This document shows positions 55,946-64,000 of a DNA stretch of 64,000 bases, piece by piece; the first letter of the stretch is position 1, and each line of letters starts with the position of its first letter. The notes below the pieces were generated by a model. It was not told the DNA's origin. It was given only the letters and a program-made list of their open reading frames with translations, and did no database searches. Source of the stretch: Nannocystis bainbridge (GTDB lineage: Bacteria; Myxococcota_A; Polyangia; Nannocystales; Nannocystaceae); contig NZ_JAQNDL010000003.1 in the NCBI RefSeq assembly GCF_028368995.1, positions 1,426,001 to 1,490,000 on the forward strand. The letters run 5' to 3'. Made by a program: the position numbers and the translations under genes.

Positions 55946-57130
55946 ATGCGAACCAGCATCGACATCCTCGCCCCCGAATTCCGCGCCGACCCCTACCCCC
56001 ATTACGCCGTCTTGCGACGCGACGCCCCCGTGTGCCTGGCCGAGCCTGCTGGCGTGTGGCTCGTCAGTCGGCACGACGAGGTCATGACCGTGCTCCGCGA
56101 CCCCGCGCGGTTCTCCTCGCAGGGCTTTCGCGCCGTGTGGGAGCCGCCGTGGCTCGACTACAACCCGCTCGCGCGCTCGATCCTGGCGATGGACGCCCCG
56201 GGCCACACCCGCCTGCGCGCGCTCGCCAGCCGCTCGCTCGGCCCGCGCGCCGTCGCCCACCTGGGGCCCGCCATCCACGCTCGCGCCGACCAACTGCTCG
56301 CCGGGCTCGCAGGTGAAGTCGACCTCGTCAGCGCCTACGCCGCCCCGCTGCCGGCCTTCGTCATCGCCACCCTGCTCGGCCTCGACGAGGCCCTCGGCGA
56401 CCGTTTCAAGCGCTGGGCCGACGACTTTTTATCCGTCACCCCCGAGCCCCTCGACGCCGCCCACGCCGCCCGGGTGCGGGCCACCATCGCCGAGAGCTCC
56501 GCCTACCTCACCGCCGTGATCGCCGATCGCCGACGCGCCCCGATCGACGACACCGTCAGCGAATTGGTGAGCGCCGAGCTCGACGGCCAGCGCCTCGGCG
56601 ACGCCGAGATCCTCGAATTCATGATCGCCATCCTGCTCGGCGGCCTCGAGACCACCACCCACCTGATCGCCACCTCGGCCCTGTTCCTCGCCGCTCGCCC
56701 CGACCTGTGGTCGCGCCTGCGGGGCGAGCCCGCGCTGGTCCCCGCGTTCGTCGAGGAGATGCTGCGCTTCGACGGCCCCAGCCAATCGCTGCCCCGCTTC
56801 ACCACCTGCGACCTCACCCTCGCCGGTGTCGACATTCCCGCTCGCTCGCTGGTGCTCGCATTGGTCGGCGCTGCCGGCCGCGACGAGCGGCGCTTCGCCG
56901 ACCCCGACCGCTTCGACCTCGACCGCCGCAGCGCCGGCGCCCTGAACTTCGGCCACGGCGTTCACTTCTGCCTCGGCGCCGCCCTCGCCCGCATGGAGGC
57001 CCAGATCGCCGTCTCCGCCCTCCTCCAGCGCTTCGCCCGGATCGATCGGCTGCCCGGCCCGATCGCCTGCAACCGCACCATGACCGTGCGCGGCCCCGTC
57101 TCCGCCCCCCTGCGCCTCCACCCCGCCTGA
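55946..57130 (+). CDS. Cytochrome P450
   Basis: This encodes 394 residues, the length of a soluble bacterial class I P450. It has the I-helix GGLETTTHLI (oxygen activation, Glu-Thr), ExxR-type helix (EMLRFDGPSQSLPRF), and heme loop FGHGVHFCLGAALARME with Cys342 as iron ligand. No redox partner gene is nearby. Substrate unknown; control by a V4R-type sigma-54 activator suggests an inducible role, possibly in aromatic or hydrophobic small molecule oxidation. Confidence 0.94.
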   Translation: MRTSIDILAPEFRADPYPHYAVLRRDAPVCLAEPAGVWLVSRHDEVMTVLRDPARFSSQGFRAVWEPPWLDYNPLARSILAMDAPGHTRLRALASRSLGPRAVAHLGPAIHARADQLLAGLAGEVDLVSAYAAPLPAFVIATLLGLDEALGDRFKRWADDFLSVTPEPLDAAHAARVRATIAESSAYLTAVIADRRRAPIDDTVSELVSAELDGQRLGDAEILEFMIAILLGGLETTTHLIATSALFLAARPDLWSRLRGEPALVPAFVEEMLRFDGPSQSLPRFTTCDLTLAGVDIPARSLVLALVGAAGRDERRFADPDRFDLDRRSAGALNFGHGVHFCLGAALARMEAQIAVSALLQRFARIDRLPGPIACNRTMTVRGPVSAPLRLHPA

Positions 57131-57179
57131 TCGCCCGGGACGCGAATGCTCCGTGTCGCCGACCCTTCGCTCCGCTCTC

Positions 57180-58073
57180 TCACCACGGCAGCCCGGTCAG
57201 CTCGCCGTCGCGGCCGATCACCCGGTACGTCGTCGCCGCGGCCGCCGTCATCACCACCGCGTTGCCTGACAGCAACAACACATCGTGAAGGCGTTCGCCG
57301 CCCTCGGGCGCCCCGAGCGTCATCGTCAGCCCCAGCCACGCGATCAGGCGCACGAACGGGTACGCCATCGCCAGCCCGAGCAGCTGGCGACGGCCGACCT
57401 CGTCCGAATCGGCCAGCGCCGCCATGACCCCGATCAGCGCCGACGCCACGAAGTTGCGGGTCGGCCCGCCGAAATCCACGTCGATCATCGGCCCGCCGAC
57501 CAGCGCCCCCGTCAGCGCCGCCGACAGCAGCGTCAGCACCAGCGCGAGCGCCAGCACCCGCAGCGCCTGCAGCATCAGCGCGCGCCGCCGCGCCGCCACC
57601 CCCAGCGCCGCGCTCAGCACCAGCGGCGAAAACGGCGTGAAGATCAGCGCCCCCACGGCCAGCAGCGTATCCGCCTTGAGCATCGCGTAGGCCAACAGCG
57701 CCGCCGACACGCACGTGCGCGCCACCAGGCTGGCCGTCACGTGGCAATGGCGCCACAGATCGTGATGCACGTCGGTGAGCGGCACCCCCGCGGGCACCGT
57801 CACGCGCTGCGCCGACTCCTCGTCGACCAGCGCCAGCACCTCGTGGGCCGAGAACCGAACCGTGCGACGGTCGAACAGCGGCGAGCACAGCAGGGCGCGC
57901 AGGAACTCGCGGATCTTCGGCGTCGACGACTTCACCGTCATCTCCTCCGCCGGCTCCTCGCGGCCCAGAACCCGCACCTCGTGCACGCTCGCCTCGGCGA
58001 TCCCCGCCGCGCGTGCCAGCGTGAACACGGCCTCCGCAGCGCCGGGCGGCAGGGTCAGACGGATCTCCCGCAT
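57180..58073 (-). CDS. DUF389-like multi-span membrane protein
   Basis: This encodes 297 residues from ATG 58073. Soluble N-terminal 110 residues (REIRLTLPPGAAEAVFTLARAAGIAEASVHEVRVLG ... RALLCSPLFDRRTVRFSAHEV) resemble the ferredoxin-like domain of DUF389 proteins. Then 5-6 helices: VARTCVSAALLAYAML, LLAVGALIFTPFSPLVLSAALGVAARR, VLALALVLTLLSAALTGALVG, FVASALIGVMAAL and VLLLSGNAVVMTAAAATTYRVI. Function unknown. It ends 49 bases from the P450 stop (convergent). Confidence 0.72.
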   Translation of the reverse strand: MREIRLTLPPGAAEAVFTLARAAGIAEASVHEVRVLGREEPAEEMTVKSSTPKIREFLRALLCSPLFDRRTVRFSAHEVLALVDEESAQRVTVPAGVPLTDVHHDLWRHCHVTASLVARTCVSAALLAYAMLKADTLLAVGALIFTPFSPLVLSAALGVAARRRALMLQALRVLALALVLTLLSAALTGALVGGPMIDVDFGGPTRNFVASALIGVMAALADSDEVGRRQLLGLAMAYPFVRLIAWLGLTMTLGAPEGGERLHDVLLLSGNAVVMTAAAATTYRVIGRDGELTGLPW

Positions 58074-58727
58074 CCCGGGCCAGGATGGCGCAGCCGCTCC
58101 GGACCGCCAGCCCGCCCGCCCAGCGCCCCCGCGGCCGCGCCTCGCCGCGACCGCCGTCAAACGGCGCAGGCCTCGCCACCCCGACCACATGTCCCAGAGG
58201 ACATCTCACGGCCGCCGCCCCCGCCGCCCCGTCATATGTCCAGAAGGACATCTCACGCCCGCCGCCCGCGTCGCACTAAACATGTCCAAAAGGACATATC
58301 TCGACTCGCCACCCCGCGCCGCCCCTGAACATGTCCAAAAGGAAATCGCAGCTCGCCGCCCATGAACATGTCCCAAAGGACATGCAACGACTCGCCGCCC
58401 CGCATCGCGCTAAACATGTCTAGAAAGGACATATCACGGCTCGCCGCCCCGCGTCACCCCTAAACATGTCCAAAAGGACATATCATGGCTCACCGCCCGC
58501 GCCGTGCACCGGCCTCCCTCGCGCCTCGCCCATCCACATGTCTCGCTAGACATCCCATCGCTCACGAACGAAATCGCCGACCCCGCGGCTCGCTCGTCCG
58601 CCCGCCATCCCCGCACGAATGCGAAGAGTCCGCCGCGCCGATTCGGCGCGTTATTGCCCGAGCGCAGCATGCGCAGCTTGGACCCACGAATCAACCTCGT
58701 TACCCTGCCCCTCGCGCGACCTCTCGC
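58074..58727. other. Intergenic region upstream of the DNA methyltransferase
   Basis: It contains the eight-hairpin array (58187-58553). Elsewhere it is plain GC-rich sequence. No gene was found. The methyltransferase promoter must lie between the array and ATG 58728, about 175 bases. Confidence 0.5.
58187..58553. repeat. Array of eight ACATGTCC-N-GGACAT hairpins
   Basis: Units start at 58187, 58234, 58280, 58329, 58366, 58414, 58464 and 58536, with a 37-50 base period for the first seven. Each is ACATGTCC, 2-4 bases (often AAAA), GGACAT(AT), followed by a semi-conserved CACGGCTCGCCGCCCCGCGTC spacer in reduced forms. Regular spacing resembles a CRISPR but the spacers are related to each other, not unique, and no cas gene is present. 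Confidence 0.85.
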
Positions 58728-61700
58728 ATGACCGAGCCTCGCCCCCACCTCGTCGGCGCGCGCGTCCTCGTCCGCGGCGAGCGATGGCTCGTGCGCGCCG
58801 TCCGGGTCACCGCGGCCGGCGGCGCCGAGCTCCACGTCACCGGCCTCTCCTCGCTCGTGCAGGGCCGCGACGCCGTCTTCCTCGACGACCTCGACGACCT
58901 CGAGCTCCTTCACTCCGGGTCCACCGACCTCGTCTCCCCTCATTCTGCCCCCGACCCCCAGCAACTCGGCCCCTGCGACCCCGAAGTCCTGCTCGATCAG
59001 CTCGCCCTCGACCAGCCGCGACCGCGGATTCGCGGCGCTCGCGACATCATCGAGCGGCTCGCCGACGAATGCATCCACTGGCACCGCTGCGCCGATCCGT
59101 CCGTCATCGACGCCCCGCACCTCGCCGACCGCCTCGCCCGCGAATGCGTCGTCTACCTCTACCGCCTGCTGTTCCTGTTCTACGTCGAGGCTCGCGGCCC
59201 CAGGCTGCAGGCCGAGCCCTGGTTCACCGATGCCTATCGCCGCGCTTATTCGCTCGAGGCCCTGCGTGACCTCGAGCTCGTACCCCTCGACGCCCCCGAG
59301 GCTTGCGACGGCCACTACCTCGACGCCTCGCTGAAGCTCCTGTTTCGCCTGGCCCAGCGCGGCTACCCCGGCTTCGCCCTCGCTGGCCTTCACGGCCAGC
59401 TGTTCGACGATACGCGCATTCCCTTGCTCACCGCCGCCCGGCTGCGGAATCACGTCCTCCAGGACGTCCTGCGGCGATTGTCCTTATCGCGTCCGCTCGG
59501 CAAGCGCCCGCCTGCGCGGATCTCCTACGCCCACCTCGGCATCCACCAGCTCGGCGCCGTCTACGAGGGCTTGCTCAGCTACACCGGCTTCCTCGCCCGC
59601 GAGGACGTGCACGAGGTCCGCGCCGCTGCCGACCTCGCTGACGACGACGCCCGCACCTGGTTCGTCGCTCCCGCCCAGCTCACCGACGACCCCGGGCACG
59701 CGCTCGTGCGCGACGCAGCCGGCCTCCCCCTCCTCCACCCGCGCGGCAAATTCCTCTACCGCCTCGCCGGCCGCGAGCGTGAGAAGAGCGCCTCCTATTA
59801 CACCCCCGAGCTGCTCACTCGCTGCCTCACCCGCCACACCCTCGCCGAGCGGCTCCCCGGGGCCCGCGCCGACGACATCCTGCAATGGACAATCTGCGAG
59901 CCCGCCATGGGCTCCGGCGCCTTCCTCCACGAGGCCGTCGAACAGCTCGCCGACGCCTACCTCGCGCGCAAACAGGCCGAGCTCGGGCGCACGATCGCCG
60001 CTGACCGGTACGCCCACGAGCGACAGCGCGTCAAACATCACCTCGTCGCTCGCAACTGCTACGGCGTCGACCTCGACCCGCTCGCCGCCGAGCTCGGCCG
60101 CGTCTCGCTGTGGCTGAGCGTCCGCCACGAAGGCGCCGCCCCGCCGAACCTGTCCTTGCGGACAGCCGTCGGAAACAGCCTGATCGGCGCCCGCCGGGCC
60201 GTCCTTCGCGCCGACGACCTCGCCCGCGGCCTCCGCTGTGAACCGGCCGCCGTGCCCCTCCACGAACCGCGGCCCGCTGGCGCCGTCTATCACTTCCTCC
60301 TCGCCGACCCCGGCATGGCCGGCTTCGACGACGACCGCGCCCTCAAGTCGCTCGCGCCCGCGGCCGTCGCCCGCATCAAGTCCTGGCGCCGGCAGCAGCT
60401 CGCCGCCGACACCGCGCGCGAGCTGCCGCGGCTGGCGGCGATCTGCGCCGGCATCGACCTCTTGTGGCGCGCCCACCTCGACGAGCGCCGCGCCGCCCTC
60501 GCCGCCGTCCGCCAGCCGCTCGCGCTGTGGGGTCAAACCGACGAACCTTCGCCCCCGCTCGATCCCGTCGCCGCCTGCGAAGCCCTCGCCCGCCCCGACG
60601 CCCCCGGCCGCAAGCTCGCCGCGATCCTCGATTACTGGTGCGCCCTGTGGTTCTGGCCCATCGACCAGGTCGAAGCATTGCCCGACCGCGGGCAATGGCT
60701 CGCCGACGTCGAGCACCTCCTCGCCACCGACGACCTCGATCGCCCGGGCGATCGCCCCGCCCTCGCCGTCACCCGCCGCGTCGCCGGCGAGCAGCGCTTC
60801 TTTCACTGGGAGGTCACCTTCCCCGAGGTGTTCGCCGCCGGCGGCATGGACATCATCCTCGGCAACCCGCCGTGGACCAAGGTCGTGTGGGAGGAGACCG
60901 GCGTGCTCGCCGACCTGCACCCACGCCTCGGCCAGGGCCGCGCCGCCGCGACCCTCTCGCAGGCCGAGCGCCAGCGCCTGCTCGCCGACCCACGCTCGCG
61001 CGGCCGCTACGAGCGCGAGCTGACCACCAGCCTCGGCACCCGCAATTTCCTGAGCAGCCGGCTCTACCCGCTGCTCGGCGGCACCGCCACCAACCTCTAC
61101 AAGGCCTTCCTCGTGCGCGCCTGGTCGCTCGCCGGCCCGCGCGCCGTCGTCGGCCTGTTCCATCAGACAGGCGTGTTCGACGACCCCGCCGGCGGCCCGC
61201 TGCGCGCCGAGCTGCACCACCGCCTGCGCCTCGCCGCCCGCTTCCAGAACAAGCTCATGCTGTTCCCGGAGGTCCTTCACACGCGCCCCTACGCCTTCAC
61301 GATCTGCGGCGACCGCCGCGACGTCCCGCGATTCCGCTACGTCGCCAACCTGCTGCACCCGCGCACGCTCGACGACAGCCTCGCCCACGACGGCAGCGGC
61401 GACGTGCCCGGCCTCAAGGGCGACGACGGCGCCTGGGACCTCCGCGGCCATCGCGACCGCGTCGTCGACGTCGACGCGGCCGCTCTGGCCCTGTTCCGCG
61501 CCGTGTTCGACGCACCCGACACGCCCCTCGCCGAGGCTCGCCTGCCGATCGTGCACGCCGGCGCGCTGCTGCCGATCCTCCTCAAGTTCGCCGCCGGCCC
61601 GCGGCGCATGCTCGACCTCGCCGACGCCTATACCACCAGCGAACATTTCCACGAGACCTATCAGCAGCAGGACGGCACCATCCGCCGCGTCACCTGCCGG

Positions 61701-62726
61701 CCCGAGCGCCTCGCCCAATGGATCGTGTCCGGCCCGCACTACTACGTGGCCACCCCGTTCGCGCGCGACCCCAACGCGGCCTGTCGCAGCCCCATGGACT
61801 ACACCACGATCGACCTCGCCGCGATCGCCCCCGACTATCTCCCGCGCACCAACTATCTGCCCGCCTGCGATCCCGCCACCTACGCGGCCCGCAGCCCGCG
61901 CTGGCACGAGACGCCCCTCGCCGCGCGTGCGCGCTGGATCGCCCGCAAGATGCTGTCGCCCTCCGGCGAGCGGACCTTGATCGGCGCCCTGCTCCCGCCC
62001 GGGCCGGCGCACATCGGCGCCAGCGTCAGCCTGGCCTGCCGCGACGACGCCACCACCGTGCATTTCGCCGGCCTGGCCGCCTCGCTGCCCTACGATTTCT
62101 GGCTCAAGATCACCGGCAAGTCGAACCTCAGCAACGACGTGGTCAAGTTCCTGCCGCTGCCCACGGCCTGGCGCTCCGAGATCGTCCTGCGCGCCTTATT
62201 GCTCAACTGCCTCACCGAGCCTTACGCGCCGCTGTGGCGTGACGCCTTCGTCGAAGCCTTTCGCGCCGACGGCTTCGCCAGCGCCGATCCACGATTGCCG
62301 TCCTTCGCCGCCCTCGGCCCGCGCTGGACCCCGGGCACCCCCCTGCGCACCCCGTTCGCGCGTCGGCAGGCGCTGGTCGAGCTCGACGCCCTCGCCGCCC
62401 TGGCCCTCGGGCTCACGCTGCCCGAGCTGCTGGCGATCTACCGCCTGCAATTCGCGGTGCTGCAGCAGAACGAGCGCGGCACCTGGTACGACCGGCGCGG
62501 CAAGGTCGTGTTCTCCGACAACGTGCTGCTCGCGGGGCTCGGCCTCGATCGCCGCCGGTGGCTGGCGATCGCCGACGCCGGCGCCGGCGAAGTCCTGCCT
62601 GTGTGGGCCCACGACGTTCAGGGCCCGTACCTCCCGCCGTTCGACCGCTGCGACCGCGAGGCCGACCTGCGCCGCGCCTACGCGCATTTCTCGGCGCGCC
62701 GCAGACCTGTCCCAGCGGACCTATGA
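58728..62726 (+). CDS. Orphan DrmMI/PglX-like adenine-specific DNA methyltransferase
   Basis: This encodes 1332 residues from ATG 58728. Helical N-terminal region of about 350 residues (VYLYRLLFLFYVEARG, YEGLLSYTGFL, KSASYYTPELLTRCLT). SAM-binding motif I ICEPAMGSGAFLHEAVEQLA near 390, then ARNCYGVDLDPLAAELGRVSLWL. A 300-residue insertion precedes the catalytic NPPW in IILGNPPWTKVVWEE near 711. The C-terminal part has TKSN-like LKITGKSNLSNDVVKFLPLP, as in target recognition regions. Size and layout suit DISARM class 1 DrmMI or BREX PglX rather than a simple type II enzyme. No DISARM or BREX partner gene occurs in the window. Internal NLSLRTA is a palindrome (60150-60165). Confidence 0.88.
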   Translation: MTEPRPHLVGARVLVRGERWLVRAVRVTAAGGAELHVTGLSSLVQGRDAVFLDDLDDLELLHSGSTDLVSPHSAPDPQQLGPCDPEVLLDQLALDQPRPRIRGARDIIERLADECIHWHRCADPSVIDAPHLADRLARECVVYLYRLLFLFYVEARGPRLQAEPWFTDAYRRAYSLEALRDLELVPLDAPEACDGHYLDASLKLLFRLAQRGYPGFALAGLHGQLFDDTRIPLLTAARLRNHVLQDVLRRLSLSRPLGKRPPARISYAHLGIHQLGAVYEGLLSYTGFLAREDVHEVRAAADLADDDARTWFVAPAQLTDDPGHALVRDAAGLPLLHPRGKFLYRLAGREREKSASYYTPELLTRCLTRHTLAERLPGARADDILQWTICEPAMGSGAFLHEAVEQLADAYLARKQAELGRTIAADRYAHERQRVKHHLVARNCYGVDLDPLAAELGRVSLWLSVRHEGAAPPNLSLRTAVGNSLIGARRAVLRADDLARGLRCEPAAVPLHEPRPAGAVYHFLLADPGMAGFDDDRALKSLAPAAVARIKSWRRQQLAADTARELPRLAAICAGIDLLWRAHLDERRAALAAVRQPLALWGQTDEPSPPLDPVAACEALARPDAPGRKLAAILDYWCALWFWPIDQVEALPDRGQWLADVEHLLATDDLDRPGDRPALAVTRRVAGEQRFFHWEVTFPEVFAAGGMDIILGNPPWTKVVWEETGVLADLHPRLGQGRAAATLSQAERQRLLADPRSRGRYERELTTSLGTRNFLSSRLYPLLGGTATNLYKAFLVRAWSLAGPRAVVGLFHQTGVFDDPAGGPLRAELHHRLRLAARFQNKLMLFPEVLHTRPYAFTICGDRRDVPRFRYVANLLHPRTLDDSLAHDGSGDVPGLKGDDGAWDLRGHRDRVVDVDAAALALFRAVFDAPDTPLAEARLPIVHAGALLPILLKFAAGPRRMLDLADAYTTSEHFHETYQQQDGTIRRVTCRPERLAQWIVSGPHYYVATPFARDPNAACRSPMDYTTIDLAAIAPDYLPRTNYLPACDPATYAARSPRWHETPLAARARWIARKMLSPSGERTLIGALLPPGPAHIGASVSLACRDDATTVHFAGLAASLPYDFWLKITGKSNLSNDVVKFLPLPTAWRSEIVLRALLLNCLTEPYAPLWRDAFVEAFRADGFASADPRLPSFAALGPRWTPGTPLRTPFARRQALVELDALAALALGLTLPELLAIYRLQFAVLQQNERGTWYDRRGKVVFSDNVLLAGLGLDRRRWLAIADAGAGEVLPVWAHDVQGPYLPPFDRCDREADLRRAYAHFSARRRPVPADL
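60150..60165 (+). repeat. Palindrome inside the methyltransferase gene
   Basis: CTGTCC (60150-60155), TTGC, GGACAG (60160-60165), read as LSLRTA shortly after motif I. Confidence 0.75.
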
Positions 62727-62748
62727 TCATACTCGGCACGCGTCCGCC

Positions 62749-63504
62749 TCAGCGCGGAGCCAGCGGGTGGATCTGCCCGCGGATGTCACCGAAGTAGCTC
62801 TGCCCCGTGGTGTGCAGATTAAAATAAAGCTCGCCGTCGCGGGCCAGTTGGGCCATCCCCGCGACCGTCGACACCTTGACCGGCGCGACGCTACCGAGCG
62901 ACGGGCTCGGGATCACGCAGCCGGTGGTGAACGCCCCGACCAGCCCGTGCGCGTGCTCGACCGTCTGGACCAGGTGCTCGTTGCGGATCTCGACCGAGAA
63001 CATCCCGTCGGCCAGGTTGCCCTGCAGATCGGTGGCGTGGGCGAAATCGACGAGGATCGGCCCGAGGATGCCCGGCTTGCCGCAATGGATGTGGAACATG
63101 TTGATAGACTTCAGATCGATCCCCTCGATCTTGACGTCGACGAACGCCCGGCTGAAGTCGTTGGTGAAGCGGACCTGCCCGTGCGCGCGGTGCCCCGCGG
63201 CCTCGCGCGCGGCCCGGTTCTGCGACGGCGTGGTCGAGCGGAATTGCTTGGGCGTGGTCGCGGGCGTGTTCTCCTCCTCGTCGCCCTCCTGGTGCGGGCT
63301 CAAGTAGGCTTCAAAAATCGCGCCGATCTGGGTCCCGCGGCCCGGATCGAGCTCACCCGCGGCCACCGCCGGCGCCGCGACCGTCGGCGCCGGAGCCGGG
63401 GCCACCGGCGCCGGGTCCGGCGCGGCCGTGGTCCGGCCCTCGGCCCGCGTGTCACAACCGCCCAAGAGGAGCACACCCACAACAACGACGCGTCGTCCGT
63501 CCAT
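62749..63504 (-). CDS. CHRD-domain lipoprotein
   Basis: This encodes 251 residues from ATG 63504 (MDGRRVVVVGVLLLGGC), lipobox LLGGC. Ala/Pro linker to about residue 50. The rest follows the CHRD (chordin) pattern: GQVRFTNDFSRAFVDVKIEGIDLKSINMFHIHCGKPGILGPILVDF, with HIH and the Gly-rich turn, and the closing ELYFNLHTTGQSYFGDIRGQIHP. CHRD domains are secreted beta-rich modules of unknown binding role in bacteria. Convergent with the methyltransferase gene by 22 bases. Confidence 0.88.
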   Translation of the reverse strand: MDGRRVVVVGVLLLGGCDTRAEGRTTAAPDPAPVAPAPAPTVAAPAVAAGELDPGRGTQIGAIFEAYLSPHQEGDEEENTPATTPKQFRSTTPSQNRAAREAAGHRAHGQVRFTNDFSRAFVDVKIEGIDLKSINMFHIHCGKPGILGPILVDFAHATDLQGNLADGMFSVEIRNEHLVQTVEHAHGLVGAFTTGCVIPSPSLGSVAPVKVSTVAGMAQLARDGELYFNLHTTGQSYFGDIRGQIHPLAPR

Positions 63505-63660
63505 GGTCCGCCACGCTAGCGGACTCGGCCGCGCCGTGATGGCGACACGTGGACACCCGGTGGTCCGAATTTGGACTCGAGCCCGGCGTGACCCCCGGTC
63601 AACCGATGGCGCCACGCGACCTGCGACCTGCCCTCTCCGAGATCGCCGTTTATCCCGCCC

Positions 63661-64000
63661 TCATGCTGCCTCGCAGAACCCCACTTCCATCTCCAGCGAG
63701 GCGAACGTCCCCGCCAGGTACGTCGCGCAGGCCGCCCCGCACAGCTCGACGATGCGCTCGCCGTCCGCGTGGAATTGCACCCACAGCGCATTCGGATCGC
63801 TGCAATCGGCCACGCCCTGCGGCAGCGACACGTCGTCGAGCCGCACGGACTCGACCGGCCAGGGGCAGAATGCGCCGACGATCCCGGTCGGAATGGCACA
63901 AGTCGCGCGGCCGGACGGCAACGGCAGGGGCCCGCCGCACTTGCAGCAATCGGTGAGCGGCTCGCACGCGGCAGAGCACAGGTCTTGCGAAGGCACGACC
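63661..64000 (-). CDS. C-terminal part of a Cys-rich exported protein (5' end outside)
   Basis: At least 112 residues up to the stop at 63661, open to the right edge. Cysteine-rich: LCSAACEPLTDCCKCGG, TCAIP, FCPWPVESVRLDDVSLPQG, DCSDPNALWVQFHADGERIVELCGAACATYLAGTFASLEMEVGFC. The ELCGxAC...ASLEMEVGFC ending recalls the C-terminal module of myxobacterial von Willebrand A-type lipoproteins. Only the terminal module is seen, so the assignment is tentative. Confidence 0.65.
   Translation of the reverse strand, partial: VVPSQDLCSAACEPLTDCCKCGGPLPLPSGRATCAIPTGIVGAFCPWPVESVRLDDVSLPQGVADCSDPNALWVQFHADGERIVELCGAACATYLAGTFASLEMEVGFCEAA

Noticed and set aside
58187..58553. CRISPR array
   Set aside because: Repeats are short palindromes of 18-20 bases, spacers resemble each other, and no cas gene is in the window.
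58728..62726. Complete DISARM or BREX system
   Set aside because: Only the methyltransferase is present; no helicase, DUF1998, PglZ or phospholipase D-type gene is within the window.

Overview
The window looks like a chromosomal segment of a predatory myxobacterium of the Nannocystales type (Nannocystis, Plesiocystis, Enhygromyxa relatives). This is inferred from very high GC, many Thr/Asp/Gly-rich or Pro-rich lipoproteins, a sterol-modifying operon, a TPR/TolQ/TolR/TonB cluster of the Agl-Glt gliding type, and a CheB-CheR-kinase fusion. No rRNA, tRNA, insertion sequence or cas gene was recognised.

Layout. 1-3.3 kb: end of an unknown gene, a DoxX-like membrane protein, an EF-hand-like lipoprotein and a membrane protein. 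3.4-7 kb: three-gene operon with a Rieske oxygenase fused to an SCP2 sterol carrier domain, a sterol-desaturase-family enzyme and a membrane protein. 7-9.5 kb: hisD-hisC on the minus strand. 9.6-12.1 kb: a secreted lipoprotein and metK. 12.1-13 kb: repeat-rich DNA. 13-26.5 kb: about ten co-oriented genes for an envelope-spanning proton-driven machine (three large TPR proteins, TolQ-like, two TolR-like, AgmX/PglI-like TonB protein). 26.7-29.4 kb: a beta-barrel and OPX (Wza-like) export pair, then hisB. 30-31.7 kb: propionyl-CoA carboxylase beta. 32.6-34.4 kb: a compact MNIO (DUF692) RiPP-type cluster with HvfC-like partner, MNIO enzyme and a 24-residue precursor peptide that is too short for ordinary gene calling. 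34.5-40.7 kb: small conserved proteins, a metallophosphoesterase, duplicated lipoproteins and a VHL-beta-domain protein. 40.8-43.6 kb: ligase-associated exonuclease and ATP-dependent DNA ligase. 43.9-49.8 kb: OmpA-type lipoprotein, LysR regulator divergent from a hydrolase, sulfotransferase and exonuclease III. 50-54.1 kb: giant CheB-CheR-PAS-kinase-receiver protein. 54.4-57.1 kb: sigma-54 activator with V4R domain divergent from a cytochrome P450 that has a -24/-12 promoter. 57.2-64 kb: membrane protein, palindrome array, orphan DrmMI/PglX-like DNA methyltransferase and CHRD lipoprotein.

The most striking non-coding feature is a family of short palindromes built on GGACATGTCC or CTGTCC-N4-GGACAG. 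They occur in most long intergenic gaps, form an 8-copy array at 58.2-58.55 kb, and also sit inside coding sequences, where they encode parts of signal peptides, low-complexity tails and one protein C-terminus. The same family appears to supply a ribosome binding site (hisC) and a strong terminator (7.03 kb). The MNIO peptide cluster and this coding-compatible palindrome family are the best candidates for undescribed biology.
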